From Acidobacteriota bacterium (GTDB taxonomy: Bacteria > Acidobacteriota > Vicinamibacteria > Vicinamibacterales > JAFNAJ01): 34,420 bases of DNA. The stretch's first letter is position 1, and each line of letters opens with the position of its first letter. Position numbers and translations under genes: made by a program. Positions 18,334-28,450 of the stretch are shown piece by piece. The notes under the pieces were generated by a model that saw nothing but the letters and a program-made list of their open reading frames with translations, searched no databases and had not been told where the DNA came from. The stretch spans positions 1 to 34,420 of the forward strand of contig JAEUQQ010000545.1 of the NCBI GenBank assembly GCA_016789685.1, read 5' to 3'.

Positions 18334-19733
18334 ATGACCGCGTTCGCGGCGCGAGTGCTTCGCACCGTCCGGGCGCAGGGCGTGGTGTCTCCGGGGGCAC
18401 GGCTGGGTGTCGCGGTGTCGGGCGGGCCCGATTCCACGGCCCTGTTGCTTGTCATGCTCGAGCTGGCGCCGACGCTCGGGGTCACGGTCGATTGCGTCAT
18501 CCACGTCAACCACGGGTTGCGCGGTCAGGTGGCCGACGACGATGAGAAGAGCGTCGAGGCCCTGTCGGCGGCTTGTGGCGTCGGGTTCGAGCGGGTCCGG
18601 GTCGATGTGGCGGCGCACGCGCGTCGTCATGGCTGTTCGGTCGAGGCGGCGGGGCACCGGTTGCGCCGGCAGGCCTTCGAGGCCGTCGGGCAGGCGAGGG
18701 GCCTCGATGCGGTGGCGACGGGACACACCCTCGACGACCAGGCCGAGACGATCCTCATGCGCCTGATCCGGGGAGCCGCGGCGCGTGGGTTGCGCGGGAT
18801 GTCGCCACGGCGGGGACTGATCATTCGCCCCTTGCTGGCCACACCGCGCAGGGCCGTCGAGGCGTATCTGGTTGCCCGGGGGGTGACCGCGCGCGACGAC
18901 GCATCGAACCGCGACCTGACGATCCCTCGTAATCGGATCAGGCACGAGTTGTTGCCGCTGCTCGAGGCCAGGTTCTCGCCAAGGATTCGGGAGTCGCTGG
19001 GCCGGATGGCGGCGCACGTTGCGGTAGACGACGACGAGTTCCTCGCGCAGGCCTCGGCCGTCACGGCGCGGTTCGAGGCGGGCGAGGGGGCGGTGAGCGT
19101 CCCGGCCGGGGCCGTTGCTGCGGTGACAAGGCCGGTCAGGCGGCGCGTGGCGCAGGCCGCGCTGGCCGCGCTCGGGGTGCCCGCGTCGGCCGGACGCATC
19201 GAGCGTCTCGAGGCGGCGATGGCGGGCTCAGGAGGCCCTTCCGTCACCATCGGGGCGATTACGGTGTCAAACCACCAGGGGCGCATGGTGGTGGCGCGCG
19301 CCGGTGGGCGGAACGGCCCGCCGCGGCGCGGCATCGTAGGCAGTGGGGCCGGGGGCGCCGAACTCCTGCCCGGGCAGGTCGCACGGCTTGGCCCGTGGGA
19401 CGTGTCGGCCGACGAAGCGGTCGTGGCATGCGCGGTGCGTCCCGCAGGTGAAGTGGCGATCGACGCCGAGCAGGTAGTGTTACCCCTGGCGGTGCGGGCA
19501 CGGCGGCCTGGCGACCGGCTCAGACCCCTCGGGGCGGCCGGGCGTCGAAAGGTGCAAGACATTTTCGTGGATCGGAAAGTGCCGCGTGCGTCACGCGACA
19601 CGACCCCGATCGTGGTCGATGCCCTGGGCCGGATCGTGTGGGTGGCCGGGCACGTGGTCGCGCATGACGCGCGGGTCACGGCAACGACAACTCGCATGTT
19701 ACTCTTGACGCTACGGCCCGCAGGAGGCGCGGT

Positions 19734-19737
<4 letters not shown>
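18334..19737 (+). CDS. tilS: tRNA(Ile)-lysidine synthase TilS
   Basis: TilS converts C34 of tRNA-Ile2(CAU) to lysidine, so that it reads AUA and is charged with Ile. The 467-residue protein has the PP-loop SGGPDS at 29-34, then [27 protein letters not shown] and [11 protein letters not shown] in the catalytic domain. A C-terminal TilS domain shows [20 protein letters not shown] and WVAGH. ATG 18334 is preferred because GAGG at 18324-18327 sits 6 nt upstream; an in-frame GTG at 18328 is too close to that box. The stop overlaps the ftsH start. Confidence 0.96.
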
Positions 19738-21635
<1,898 letters not shown>

Positions 21636-21656
21636 GCTCGACTGCGGGGGAGCCAG

Positions 21657-21691
21657 CGGCCCGGGTGTCTCGCTCAGAGGCGCCCGGGCCG
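21657..21691 (+). terminator. GC hairpin downstream of ftsH
   Basis: A 9-bp perfect stem (CGGCCCGGG at 21657-21665 pairs with CCCGGGCCG at 21683-21691) encloses a 17-nt loop, starting 22 bp after the ftsH stop. There is no T-tract, so it is a weak or non-canonical terminator, or a 3'-end stabiliser. Confidence 0.5.
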
Positions 21692-21714
21692 TCGTCTGTA
21701 CGGACGGGGCGCGG

Positions 21715-21720
21715 TATTCT
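21715..21720 (+). promoter_or_regulatory. -10 element directly before kynA (leaderless start)
   Basis: TATTCT lies 7 nt before ATG 21728, so transcription would start at or next to the start codon. No Shine-Dalgarno sequence is present in the C-rich gap. Confidence 0.6.
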
Positions 21721-21727
21721 TCCCCCC

Positions 21728-22513
21728 ATGTCGGCGCTGACCTACGGGTCCTACCTCGAGATCGAGGCACTCCTGTCGCTGCAGCATCCCCGCTCCGAGG
21801 GGCCCGAGCACGACGAGATGCTGTTCATCGTCATCCACCAGGTGTACGAGCTCTGGTTCAAGGAAGTGCTGCACGAGCTCGACCGCGTGGTCGTGCTGCT
21901 GAGCGACGGCGATGCGACGCGGGCGAGTCATACGCTGAAGCGCGTGCTGACGATCCTCAAGGTGCTGGTGTCGCAGCTCGACATCCTCGAGACGATGACG
22001 CCCCTCGAGTTCCAGTCGTTCAGGGCGAGGCTCGAGGCGGCGTCGGGCTTCCAGTCGGATCAGTTCAGGCAGATCGAGTTCCTGCTGGGGGTGAAGCGCG
22101 AGGAATCGCTGCACCGGTTTGCCGAGGGGAGCCGCGCGCGCGTGGCGCTCGAGCGGCGCTTCCACGAGCCGACGCTGTGGGATGCCTTCCTCGAGTACCT
22201 GTCGAACGAGGGGTATGCGATTCCGCCGATGCTGTTGAGCCGGGATGTGACGCACCGGGTGCCGTTGTCGGCCGAGGTCCAGGAGGTCCTGCTGCACGTC
22301 TACCGCCGCGACGCCACGAACGCGGAGCTGTGCGAGCGGCTGGTGGACCTCGACGAAGGGCTCCAGGAGTGGCGGTACCGCCACGTCAAGATGGTGGAGC
22401 GGACGATCGGCGCCAGGATGGGCACGGGCGGGTCGGCGGGTGCCGAGTATCTGCGCAGCACCCTCGGTCAGCCCCTGTTCCCCGACCTCTGGGAGATCCG
22501 CACCAAGCTGTAA
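21728..22513 (+). CDS. kynA: tryptophan 2,3-dioxygenase
   Basis: This haem enzyme opens the indole ring of L-Trp to N-formylkynurenine, the first step of kynurenine catabolism. The 261-residue protein has the substrate-pocket helix FIVIHQVYELWFKEVLHELD with His37, RLEAASGFQSDQFRQIEFLLG, and the haem-ligand helix EWRYRHVKMVERTIG with His219 as the expected axial ligand. TGGSAGAEYLRSTLG is the conserved C-terminal loop that contacts substrate. It is shorter than enzymes of about 280-300 residues but lacks no motif. No other kynurenine-pathway gene is in the window. It sits between ftsH and folP, which are often adjacent in other genomes. Confidence 0.95.
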   Translation: MSALTYGSYLEIEALLSLQHPRSEGPEHDEMLFIVIHQVYELWFKEVLHELDRVVVLLSDGDATRASHTLKRVLTILKVLVSQLDILETMTPLEFQSFRARLEAASGFQSDQFRQIEFLLGVKREESLHRFAEGSRARVALERRFHEPTLWDAFLEYLSNEGYAIPPMLLSRDVTHRVPLSAEVQEVLLHVYRRDATNAELCERLVDLDEGLQEWRYRHVKMVERTIGARMGTGGSAGAEYLRSTLGQPLFPDLWEIRTKL

Positions 22514-22521
22514 CCCCCGTC

Positions 22522-22617
22522 GGGGTCACGTCTTTCATTGCAGCATTTCTCAAGACCTGACCCCGGCTGGCTCGGGGGTCAGGTCTTGCGTTTTGCTGCA
22601 ATGAAAGACGTGACCCC
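22522..22617. repeat. nested palindromic element (REP/BIME-like) between kynA and folP
   Basis: Two inverted repeats are nested. The outer arms are perfect 24-bp inverted copies (22522-22545 and 22594-22617). The inner arms are perfect 14-bp inverted copies (22551-22564 and 22575-22588) around a 10-nt loop. Both arm types share the core GGGGTCA(C/G)GTCTT, so four copies of one core occur in the order forward, reverse, forward, reverse. The element begins 8 bp after the kynA stop and ends just before the folP -10 box. It resembles mobile REP-type sequences moved by RAYT transposases, and may also end transcription in both directions. Only one copy occurs in this window. Confidence 0.85.
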
Positions 22618-22630
22618 TTCTGAGGCGGCC

Positions 22631-22636
22631 TACAAT
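22631..22636 (+). promoter_or_regulatory. -10 element directly before folP (leaderless start)
   Basis: TACAAT lies 7 nt before ATG 22644, the usual distance from a -10 box to a transcription start. Its -35 region would overlap the right arm of the palindromic element (GTGACC at 22610-22615). Confidence 0.6.
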
Positions 22637-22643
22637 GGCGCGC

Positions 22644-23525
22644 ATGCATTCGTACCATGTGCCCCTCGCGCACGGACGCGCGCTCGTGCTGGGGCCGCGC
22701 ACCCTCGTCATGGGCATCCTCAACGTGACCCCTGACTCGTTTTCTGACGGGGGGCGCTACGCGAGTGTCGAGGCCGCTGTCGAGCGCGGGCGACGCATGC
22801 TGGCCGAGGGGGCCGACATCCTCGACATCGGGGGCGAGACGACCCGCCCGGGCGCGACACCCATCTCGGCAGACGAGGAATGGCACCGCGTTGGCCCCGT
22901 CGTCGAGGCCCTGGCCTCGACCACTGGAGCGATTCTCTCGATCGACACCTACAAGGCCGACGTGGCCAGGGCCGCGATCGACGCCGGCGCGTCGCTGATC
23001 AACGACATCAGCGGACTCCAGTACGACCCGGCACTCGCCGGCGTCGCCGCCGCGACCGGCGCGGGCCTGGTGCTGATGCACATGCGTGGGAGGTCGGGCG
23101 ACATGTACTCGGCCGCCACCTACGACGATGTGGTCGACGAGGTGGCCAGGGAACTCTGGGAGGCCCTGATGCGCGCGCACGACGCAGGCGTGCCGCGCGA
23201 AGCCATCGTGCTCGACCCAGGCATCGGCTTCGCCAAGCGCGCCGGCCACAGCCTCAGCCTGCTGGCGCACCTCGACGCAGCGCCCCTGGCGGCGCTCGAG
23301 CGCCCGTGGCTGCTCGGGCCCTCGCGCAAGTCGTTCCTCACCGCGTCGATCGGCGAGGTCGCGCCGGCCGAGCGCGACTGGGCGACCGCGGCTGCGGTCA
23401 CCGCCTCGGTGCTCTACGGCGCCCATGTCGTGCGCGTCCATCGGGTTGCGGAAATGGTGCAGGTCGTGCGGGTGGCGGATACAATCAGGGCCGCACGCGC
23501 GGGAGGTCGCCCGACGGGGGCCTAG
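22644..23525 (+). CDS. folP: dihydropteroate synthase FolP
   Basis: FolP joins para-aminobenzoate and dihydropterin pyrophosphate to make dihydropteroate in folate synthesis; it is the sulfonamide target. The 293-residue protein has all the expected TIM-barrel loops: MGILNVTPDSFSDGG, DIGGETTRPGA, SIDTYKADVARAAIDAGA, NDISGLQYD, VLMHMRG, LDPGIGFAKR, LLGPSRKSFL and the C-terminal VRVHRVAEM. ATG 22644 fits the leaderless promoter; ATG 22635 overlaps the -10 box and is unlikely. It heads a run with cdaA, cdaR and glmM. Confidence 0.97.
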   Translation: MHSYHVPLAHGRALVLGPRTLVMGILNVTPDSFSDGGRYASVEAAVERGRRMLAEGADILDIGGETTRPGATPISADEEWHRVGPVVEALASTTGAILSIDTYKADVARAAIDAGASLINDISGLQYDPALAGVAAATGAGLVLMHMRGRSGDMYSAATYDDVVDEVARELWEALMRAHDAGVPREAIVLDPGIGFAKRAGHSLSLLAHLDAAPLAALERPWLLGPSRKSFLTASIGEVAPAERDWATAAAVTASVLYGAHVVRVHRVAEMVQVVRVADTIRAARAGGRPTGA

Positions 23526-23562
23526 CCCGGCACCGTCGCCCGGCGTGCACTTCGGCAAACAC

Positions 23563-24387
23563 ATGGACGCGCTGCAGACCTACCTCAGCCAGCTCCCCCT
23601 CACGTGGTGGGATGTCGTCGACCTCCTGGTCGTCGCCGTCGTCATCTACGAGGGGTTGAAGCTGATCCGTGGCACCCGCGCCGTGCAGATGGCGATCGGG
23701 TCGCTGCTGCTCGTCCTGCTGTACTTCTTCTCGCGCTGGGCGCCGCTGCAGACGGTCAACTGGGCCATCCGCAACATCATCGGCTACGTGGTCTTCGCCG
23801 GCATCGTCCTGTTCCAGTCCGACATCCGGCGCGCCCTGGCCCACTTCGGACGCGCCCCCGTCTTCCGCTACTTCCAGCGGCGCAACGCGCCGGTCGACGA
23901 CGTGATCGAGGAACTGGTGGTGGCCGCAACGATCCTCGCCGAGAAGCGACTCGGCGCGATCATCGCCATCGAGCGTGCGATCGGCCTGCGAAACTACATC
24001 GAGTCGGGGATTCCCCTCGACGCCACCGTGACGCACGACCTGCTGATCAGCATCTTCCAGACGAGCGCCCCCCTCCACGATGGCGCGGTGATCCTGCAGG
24101 AAGATCGACTGGCTGCGGCGGCGTGCTTCCTGCCGCTGACCGTCAATCCGCAGCTGTCGCGTGAACTCGGGTCGCGCCACCGCGCCGCCATCGGCCTCAC
24201 CGAAGAGAACGACGCGATTGCGCTCGTCGTGTCTGAAGAGACCGGGAAGATCTCGCTGGCGCTCGAGGGACGCATCGAACGTGGCCTCGGCGCCGACCTG
24301 CTGCGCGCGCGGCTCACCGAACTGATCACCGAGCGCCGGCCCACGAACACCCGCGGCGAGCGACGTCGCGAGATGGGGGGGATGTGA
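23563..24387 (+). CDS. cdaA: diadenylate cyclase CdaA (c-di-AMP synthase)
   Basis: CdaA makes the second messenger c-di-AMP from two ATP. The 274-residue protein has three N-terminal membrane helices (about residues 14-32, 40-57 and 66-85) and a DAC domain. The catalytic motifs are DGA at 173-175 (LHDGAVIL) and RHR at 205-207 (GSRHRAAIG), both intact, followed by SEETGKISLA. ATG 23563 is chosen; GTG 23545 is an in-frame alternative. Its stop overlaps the ATG of the YbbR gene (TGATG), the classic cdaA-cdaR pair. Confidence 0.97.
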   Translation: MDALQTYLSQLPLTWWDVVDLLVVAVVIYEGLKLIRGTRAVQMAIGSLLLVLLYFFSRWAPLQTVNWAIRNIIGYVVFAGIVLFQSDIRRALAHFGRAPVFRYFQRRNAPVDDVIEELVVAATILAEKRLGAIIAIERAIGLRNYIESGIPLDATVTHDLLISIFQTSAPLHDGAVILQEDRLAAAACFLPLTVNPQLSRELGSRHRAAIGLTEENDAIALVVSEETGKISLALEGRIERGLGADLLRARLTELITERRPTNTRGERRREMGGM

Positions 24388-25301
24388 TGGCCTACCATCC
24401 CTTCAGGAACCCCGGTCTCAAGCTCGTCTCGGTCGTGCTGGCCACGTTGCTGTGGTTGACCGTCTCGCGCGACCAGGTCGTGGAACGCAGCGTTCGCGTG
24501 CCGCTCGAGTTCCAGAACGTGCCCGAGGGCATCGAAATCGTCGGCGACCCGCCCGGGACGGTCGACGTGCGCGTGCGCGGGGCGTCTGGGCAGGTCAGCC
24601 GCATCGAGGCGGGAGAGATCGTGGCGGTGCTCGACCTGCGCGGCGCGCGCGCCGGGCAGCGGCTCTTCCACCTCCTGACCGACCAGGTGCGGGCACCCTT
24701 CGGCGTCCAGGTCGCACAGATTTCGCCGCCCACCGTCTCGCTTGCGTTCGAACGCTCGGGGGCCAAGGTCGTCCCGATCACCCCGGCGATCGAGGGCGCG
24801 CCCGCCGCAGGCCACGTCGTCGGCAAGATCACGAGCGAGCCGGCGGTCGTCGAGGTCATCGGGCCAGAGAGCCGGCTCAAGCTGCTCACGGAGGCGACCA
24901 CCGAGCCGATAAGCATCGAGGGAGCCTCGCGGACCGTGCGCGACGTCGTGACCGTGGGCGTCGAGGATGCGGCGCTGCGACTGCGCGAAGGCCGCACCGC
25001 GAGCGTCACGGTCACCATCCCGGCGGCGCCCATCGATCGCGCGTTCACGGGAGTGGCCGTCAGGTTGCGCAATGTCGGGCAGGGGTTGCGGGGACGGGTC
25101 GAGCCCGCCGCCGTCACCGTGATGCTCCACGGGCCCGGCGACATCGTGCGGGCGATCGAGCCGCGCGGCTTCGACGTGTATGTCGACCTGGCCGACCTGC
25201 GTCCGGGTCGCCACTCGGTTCCGGTGAGGCTCGATGGCATCCCCGACGGCATCGCCGTGGCGCGGATCGAGCCCACGATGGTGCAGGTGAGGATCCAGTA
25301 G
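24387..25301 (+). CDS. cdaR: YbbR-domain protein, CdaA regulator CdaR
   Basis: The 304-residue protein has one N-terminal membrane helix (about residues 11-27, LKLVSVVLATLLWLTV) followed by about three extracytoplasmic YbbR repeats (roughly 30-118, 122-205 and 212-304), each with the pattern VxVxVPLEFxNVPEG...DVRVRG or VxVTIPA...VTVMLHG. In Firmicutes the cdaA neighbour CdaR binds and tunes the cyclase. Here the ATG overlaps the cdaA stop. A GTG at 24384 is also possible. The regulatory role is inferred from context. Confidence 0.92.
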   Translation: MAYHPFRNPGLKLVSVVLATLLWLTVSRDQVVERSVRVPLEFQNVPEGIEIVGDPPGTVDVRVRGASGQVSRIEAGEIVAVLDLRGARAGQRLFHLLTDQVRAPFGVQVAQISPPTVSLAFERSGAKVVPITPAIEGAPAAGHVVGKITSEPAVVEVIGPESRLKLLTEATTEPISIEGASRTVRDVVTVGVEDAALRLREGRTASVTVTIPAAPIDRAFTGVAVRLRNVGQGLRGRVEPAAVTVMLHGPGDIVRAIEPRGFDVYVDLADLRPGRHSVPVRLDGIPDGIAVARIEPTMVQVRIQ

Positions 25302-25377
25302 CGGCCGCACGTCGTGCGGCCGGTAACGGTGCGACCACAATCCCGGACCGCGTTCCCCGGCGGCCCAGGCAGGACAC

Positions 25378-26718
25378 ATGGCTGAGAAACTGTTTGGCAC
25401 CGACGGCGTCCGTGGCAAGGCCGGGGAGTACCCGCTCGATCCGCCGACCGTGGCGCGGTTCGCGGCCGCCCTCGTCAAGGCGTTGCCGTATTCGTCGTCG
25501 ACGGGCGCGCGCATTCTGGTCGGGCGCGACACCCGCGAATCGGGGACCTGGATCGAGCGCGAGATCGCCCGTGGCGTGCGCGGAATGGGCGCGCGGCTGA
25601 CCTCGGCGGGCGTGCTGCCGACGCCGGCGACGGCCTACCTCACCAAGTCGATGGAGTTCGACGCTGGCATCGTGATCTCGGCGTCGCACAATCCGTTCGA
25701 AGACAACGGCATCAAGGTGTTTTCGGGCGAAGGCGAGAAGTTCGACGAAGACCTCGAAGCGCACGTCGAGTCGGTGATGGCCGACCCGTCGTGGGTCGTC
25801 GATGCCGAGCACGGGCCGCCCGTCGAGCAGCGCGACATGGTGGCCAGCTACATCACGCATGCCAGGACCGCGCTCACCGACATGTCGGCCCTGCGCCGTT
25901 CGAAGGTCGTGGTCGACTGCGCGAACGGGGCGACCGTCACCGTGGCGCCGCGGCTGTTCCGCGACCTCGGGTTCGACGTGACCCTGCTCGGTGCGACCCC
26001 CGATGGCCGCAACATCAACCTCGGGTGCGGCTCGACGCATCCCGAACACGTGGCCAACGCCGTCCGCGAGGGCGGGCACATCCTCGGCGTCTCGTTCGAC
26101 GGTGACGGCGACCGGTGCATTCTCGTCGATGGCAATGGCCAGATCATCGACGGCGACGCGATCATGCTGATCCTCGCGCGGCACATGAAGATGCACCGCG
26201 AGCTGAAGGGCAACACGGTCGTGGCCACGGTCATGAGCAACATCGGTCTCGAACTCGCGCTGGCCAGGCACGACATTGCGATGGTGCGCACGCCCGTCGG
26301 CGACAAGTACGTGGCCGACGTCATCGCCAAGAACGACTACGCCCTCGGCGGCGAGCAGTCGGGGCACATCATCCTGTCTGACTACCTCTTCACCGGCGAC
26401 GGCATCGTGACGGCCCTCGCGGTGTTGCGCGTCATGGCCGACACCGGGCGGTCGCTGGCCGACCTGGCGGCCGAGTACGTGCGCTACCCGCAGGTCCTGC
26501 TCAACGTGCGCGTCAAGGAGCGCCGCGACATCACGCAGGTGCCCGCGCTCGTCGACGTCATGCAGCGCATCGAGGCCGAACTCCACGGCAACGGCCGCCT
26601 GCTGGTGCGGTACTCGGGCACCGAGCCCCTGCTGCGGATCATGCTCGAGGGGCAGGACCAGGCGCAGATTCACGCCTGGGCCGAAGAGATCGCCTCGGTC
26701 GCGCGCGCGGCCCTCTGA
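25378..26718 (+). CDS. glmM: phosphoglucosamine mutase GlmM
   Basis: GlmM converts glucosamine-6-phosphate to glucosamine-1-phosphate for UDP-GlcNAc and peptidoglycan. The 446-residue protein has KLFGTDGVRG at the start, the phosphoserine loop SASHNP with Ser103 as the phosphorylated residue, the metal loop DGDGDR at 241-246, the sugar loop GGEQSGH and the phosphate loop RYSGTEPLLR. AGGAC precedes the ATG. The cdaA-cdaR-glmM order is conserved widely, and CdaA and GlmM interact physically in some species, so c-di-AMP and cell-wall precursor supply are probably linked. Confidence 0.98.
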   Translation: MAEKLFGTDGVRGKAGEYPLDPPTVARFAAALVKALPYSSSTGARILVGRDTRESGTWIEREIARGVRGMGARLTSAGVLPTPATAYLTKSMEFDAGIVISASHNPFEDNGIKVFSGEGEKFDEDLEAHVESVMADPSWVVDAEHGPPVEQRDMVASYITHARTALTDMSALRRSKVVVDCANGATVTVAPRLFRDLGFDVTLLGATPDGRNINLGCGSTHPEHVANAVREGGHILGVSFDGDGDRCILVDGNGQIIDGDAIMLILARHMKMHRELKGNTVVATVMSNIGLELALARHDIAMVRTPVGDKYVADVIAKNDYALGGEQSGHIILSDYLFTGDGIVTALAVLRVMADTGRSLADLAAEYVRYPQVLLNVRVKERRDITQVPALVDVMQRIEAELHGNGRLLVRYSGTEPLLRIMLEGQDQAQIHAWAEEIASVARAAL

Positions 26719-27015
26719 CCCCTCCCCGGCCCCGCTGATTTGGGTGGAATCGGCGGGCGGCGCTCCATTTTGCACACCGAGCCGAATCCTGGCGACGCCA
26801 GCGGAACGGCGAACCCCGGCTCGCCGGTGGTGGTCAACGGCCGAGGTGGGGGAGGGGGGGCTGCCGGGTGAATCCCCGCGGTATGATCCGGAATCCAATG
26901 ATCGCGGTCGGCTCTGCCGGCCGCGCCTGGCTGCCGCCGCCTCGCCCGTGAGGGCGTCAGCTATACTGAAACGTGATCTGCCGGTGTTGCCGGCACCAAC
27001 CGAGAGATACGACGA
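26719..27015. other. longest gene-free stretch, promoter region of the Fe-S carrier gene
   Basis: No convincing gene is present in this 297-bp gap; a 94-codon open frame on the plus strand has no recognisable features. Two -10-like hexamers are seen on the plus strand: TATGAT at 26882-26887 and TATACT at 26962-26967. The second would give a leader of about 42 nt for the downstream gene. No strong -35, and no clear Fur or IscR operator palindrome, could be picked out by eye. Confidence 0.5.
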
Positions 27016-27345
27016 ATGGTCAACGTGACGACACTCGCGGCCGAGAAAATCAACGAGCTTCTCGCCGATGAACAGAAGCCGGGCGCCGGCCTGCGCGTGT
27101 TCGTGCAGGGTGGCGGATGCTCGGGGTTCCAGTACGGCCTCATCATCGAGGAAAACGGCGCGTCGCCCGACGCCGACTCGGTGTTCCAGTCGAACGGCGT
27201 GACGCTCTACGTCGATCCCATCAGCGCGCGGTACCTCAAGGGCGCCGAGGTCGATTTCGTCGATAACGTCGCCGGCGGCGGGTTCACCATCCGCAACCCC
27301 AACGCGAAGTCGACCTGCGGGTGCGGGTCGTCGTTCAGCGCCTGA
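27016..27345 (+). CDS. erpA: A-type iron-sulfur cluster carrier (ErpA/IscA family)
   Basis: The 109-residue protein belongs to the HesB/IscA/ErpA family, which carries Fe-S clusters to target enzymes. The three ligand cysteines are present: Cys35 in GGGCSGFQYG, and Cys101 and Cys103 in STCGCGSSF at the C-terminus. The length and the sequence FVDNVAGGGFTIRNPNA fit ErpA better than SufA, although the subfamily cannot be certain from sequence alone. The next gene is a Fur-rubrerythrin fusion 68 bp downstream, so the pair may serve iron and oxidant homeostasis together. Confidence 0.93.
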   Translation: MVNVTTLAAEKINELLADEQKPGAGLRVFVQGGGCSGFQYGLIIEENGASPDADSVFQSNGVTLYVDPISARYLKGAEVDFVDNVAGGGFTIRNPNAKSTCGCGSSFSA

Positions 27346-27413
27346 GTTCGCGCGCACCTGGTCCCCGCGACGCCGCCCCGCCGGCCTCGCGGGGGCCCTC
27401 TGCACGGTCACCG

Positions 27414-28391
27414 ATGGACTCACCTGCCGACTTCGTCGAGAGCCGCCGGCCCGCCGGGTCGAAGCGATCGGGCAAGCGTGACTTCATCGTCGACACGTTC
27501 CTGGCGCAGACCGGCCACCTGACGGCCGACGATCTCGTTGCCCTCATCCGCAAGGCCGACAGCCGCATCAGCCGCGCCACCATCTACCGCACGCTGCAGT
27601 GGATGGTCGATGCGAAGATCGCGCAGAAGGTCGACTTCGGCGAGGGACGCTCGCGCTACGAGCGCGCCTATCGACACCCACGGCACTTCCACCTGATCTG
27701 CGAAGCCTGCCACCGGTCGTTCGAGTTCCTCAGCTCCGACATCGAGTCGATGCTCGACGAGGTCGTCGAGTCACGCGGTTTCGAGGTGCACAAGGCCACC
27801 ATCCAGGTGCACGGCACGTGCGAGCGGTGCCGCACGGGCTCATCGACCAGAGACGACGAGGGATCGACCGAGCGTCTCTTTGCGCGGGACGCGTTGCGTG
27901 TCGCGATCGCGACCGAGAAGAGCGGGCTGGCGTTCTACACGCGGGCCGCGCGGATCGTGCGCGACGCGCGCGGCAAGCAGGTGTTCCTGAAGCTTGCCGA
28001 CGAAGAGAAGACGCACCTTGCGACCCTGCAGAAGCGCTACGACGAGCTGCTCGCCGAGGATCCGCAGCTCGATTCGCGTCCGGCGTTCCTGTTCTTCAAG
28101 GGCGCGGCCAACGGCATCTTCGCATCGGGCGTCGAGGAACTCGCGGCCGGCGTCGATGACCGCAAGGCGCTGCTGATCGGCATCAGGTGCGAGCGCGGAT
28201 CGCACAAGTTCTTCAAGAAGTACGGCGACAGGTTCGAGGACTCGGAAGGCAAGCGCATCTTCCTCGAGTTTGCCGACGAAGAGAAGCAGCACATGGACCT
28301 GCTCGTCGCGGAGTTCAAGGCCCTCAACGCGCGGATCGTGTCGGCCCGCAAGCGACGTCCCAGCCAGGCGCGCTCCACGCAGGCACGGTGA
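27414..28391 (+). CDS. Fur-family repressor fused to a rubrerythrin-like diiron domain
   Basis: The 325-residue protein has two domains. Residues 20-140 are a Fur/PerR-type winged helix and dimerisation domain: ISRATIYRTLQWMVDAKIA is the recognition region, H88-x-x-H91-x-H93 lies in the metal-sensing segment, and two CxxC pairs (C96/C99 and C136/C139) form the expected structural zinc site. Residues 155-305 are a ferritin-like four-helix bundle with two symmetrical diiron half-sites: E168 with E198-K-T-H201, and E260 with E290-K-Q-H293. There is no rubredoxin domain. ATG 27414 fits the first Fur helix. The Fur part should bind DNA, while the diiron part could sense or reduce peroxide or bind iron. 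The frame is continuous, so this is a genuine fusion. Confidence 0.9.
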   Translation: MDSPADFVESRRPAGSKRSGKRDFIVDTFLAQTGHLTADDLVALIRKADSRISRATIYRTLQWMVDAKIAQKVDFGEGRSRYERAYRHPRHFHLICEACHRSFEFLSSDIESMLDEVVESRGFEVHKATIQVHGTCERCRTGSSTRDDEGSTERLFARDALRVAIATEKSGLAFYTRAARIVRDARGKQVFLKLADEEKTHLATLQKRYDELLAEDPQLDSRPAFLFFKGAANGIFASGVEELAAGVDDRKALLIGIRCERGSHKFFKKYGDRFEDSEGKRIFLEFADEEKQHMDLLVAEFKALNARIVSARKRRPSQARSTQAR

Positions 28392-28450
28392 TCGCGCCCC
28401 GGGCGGCGATCGTGCCGGCCGTCACCCCCCCCTCCTCTCCCGGCAGGCTC

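Noticed and set aside
22538-22735. Short frames on both strands through the nested palindrome
   Set aside because: They share the peptide AAMKDVTP only because they read the same inverted arms; this is repeat sequence, not a gene.
26744-27028. 94-codon plus-strand frame before the Fe-S carrier gene
   Set aside because: It has no recognisable domain and runs across two -10-like boxes into the next gene, so it looks like intergenic DNA.
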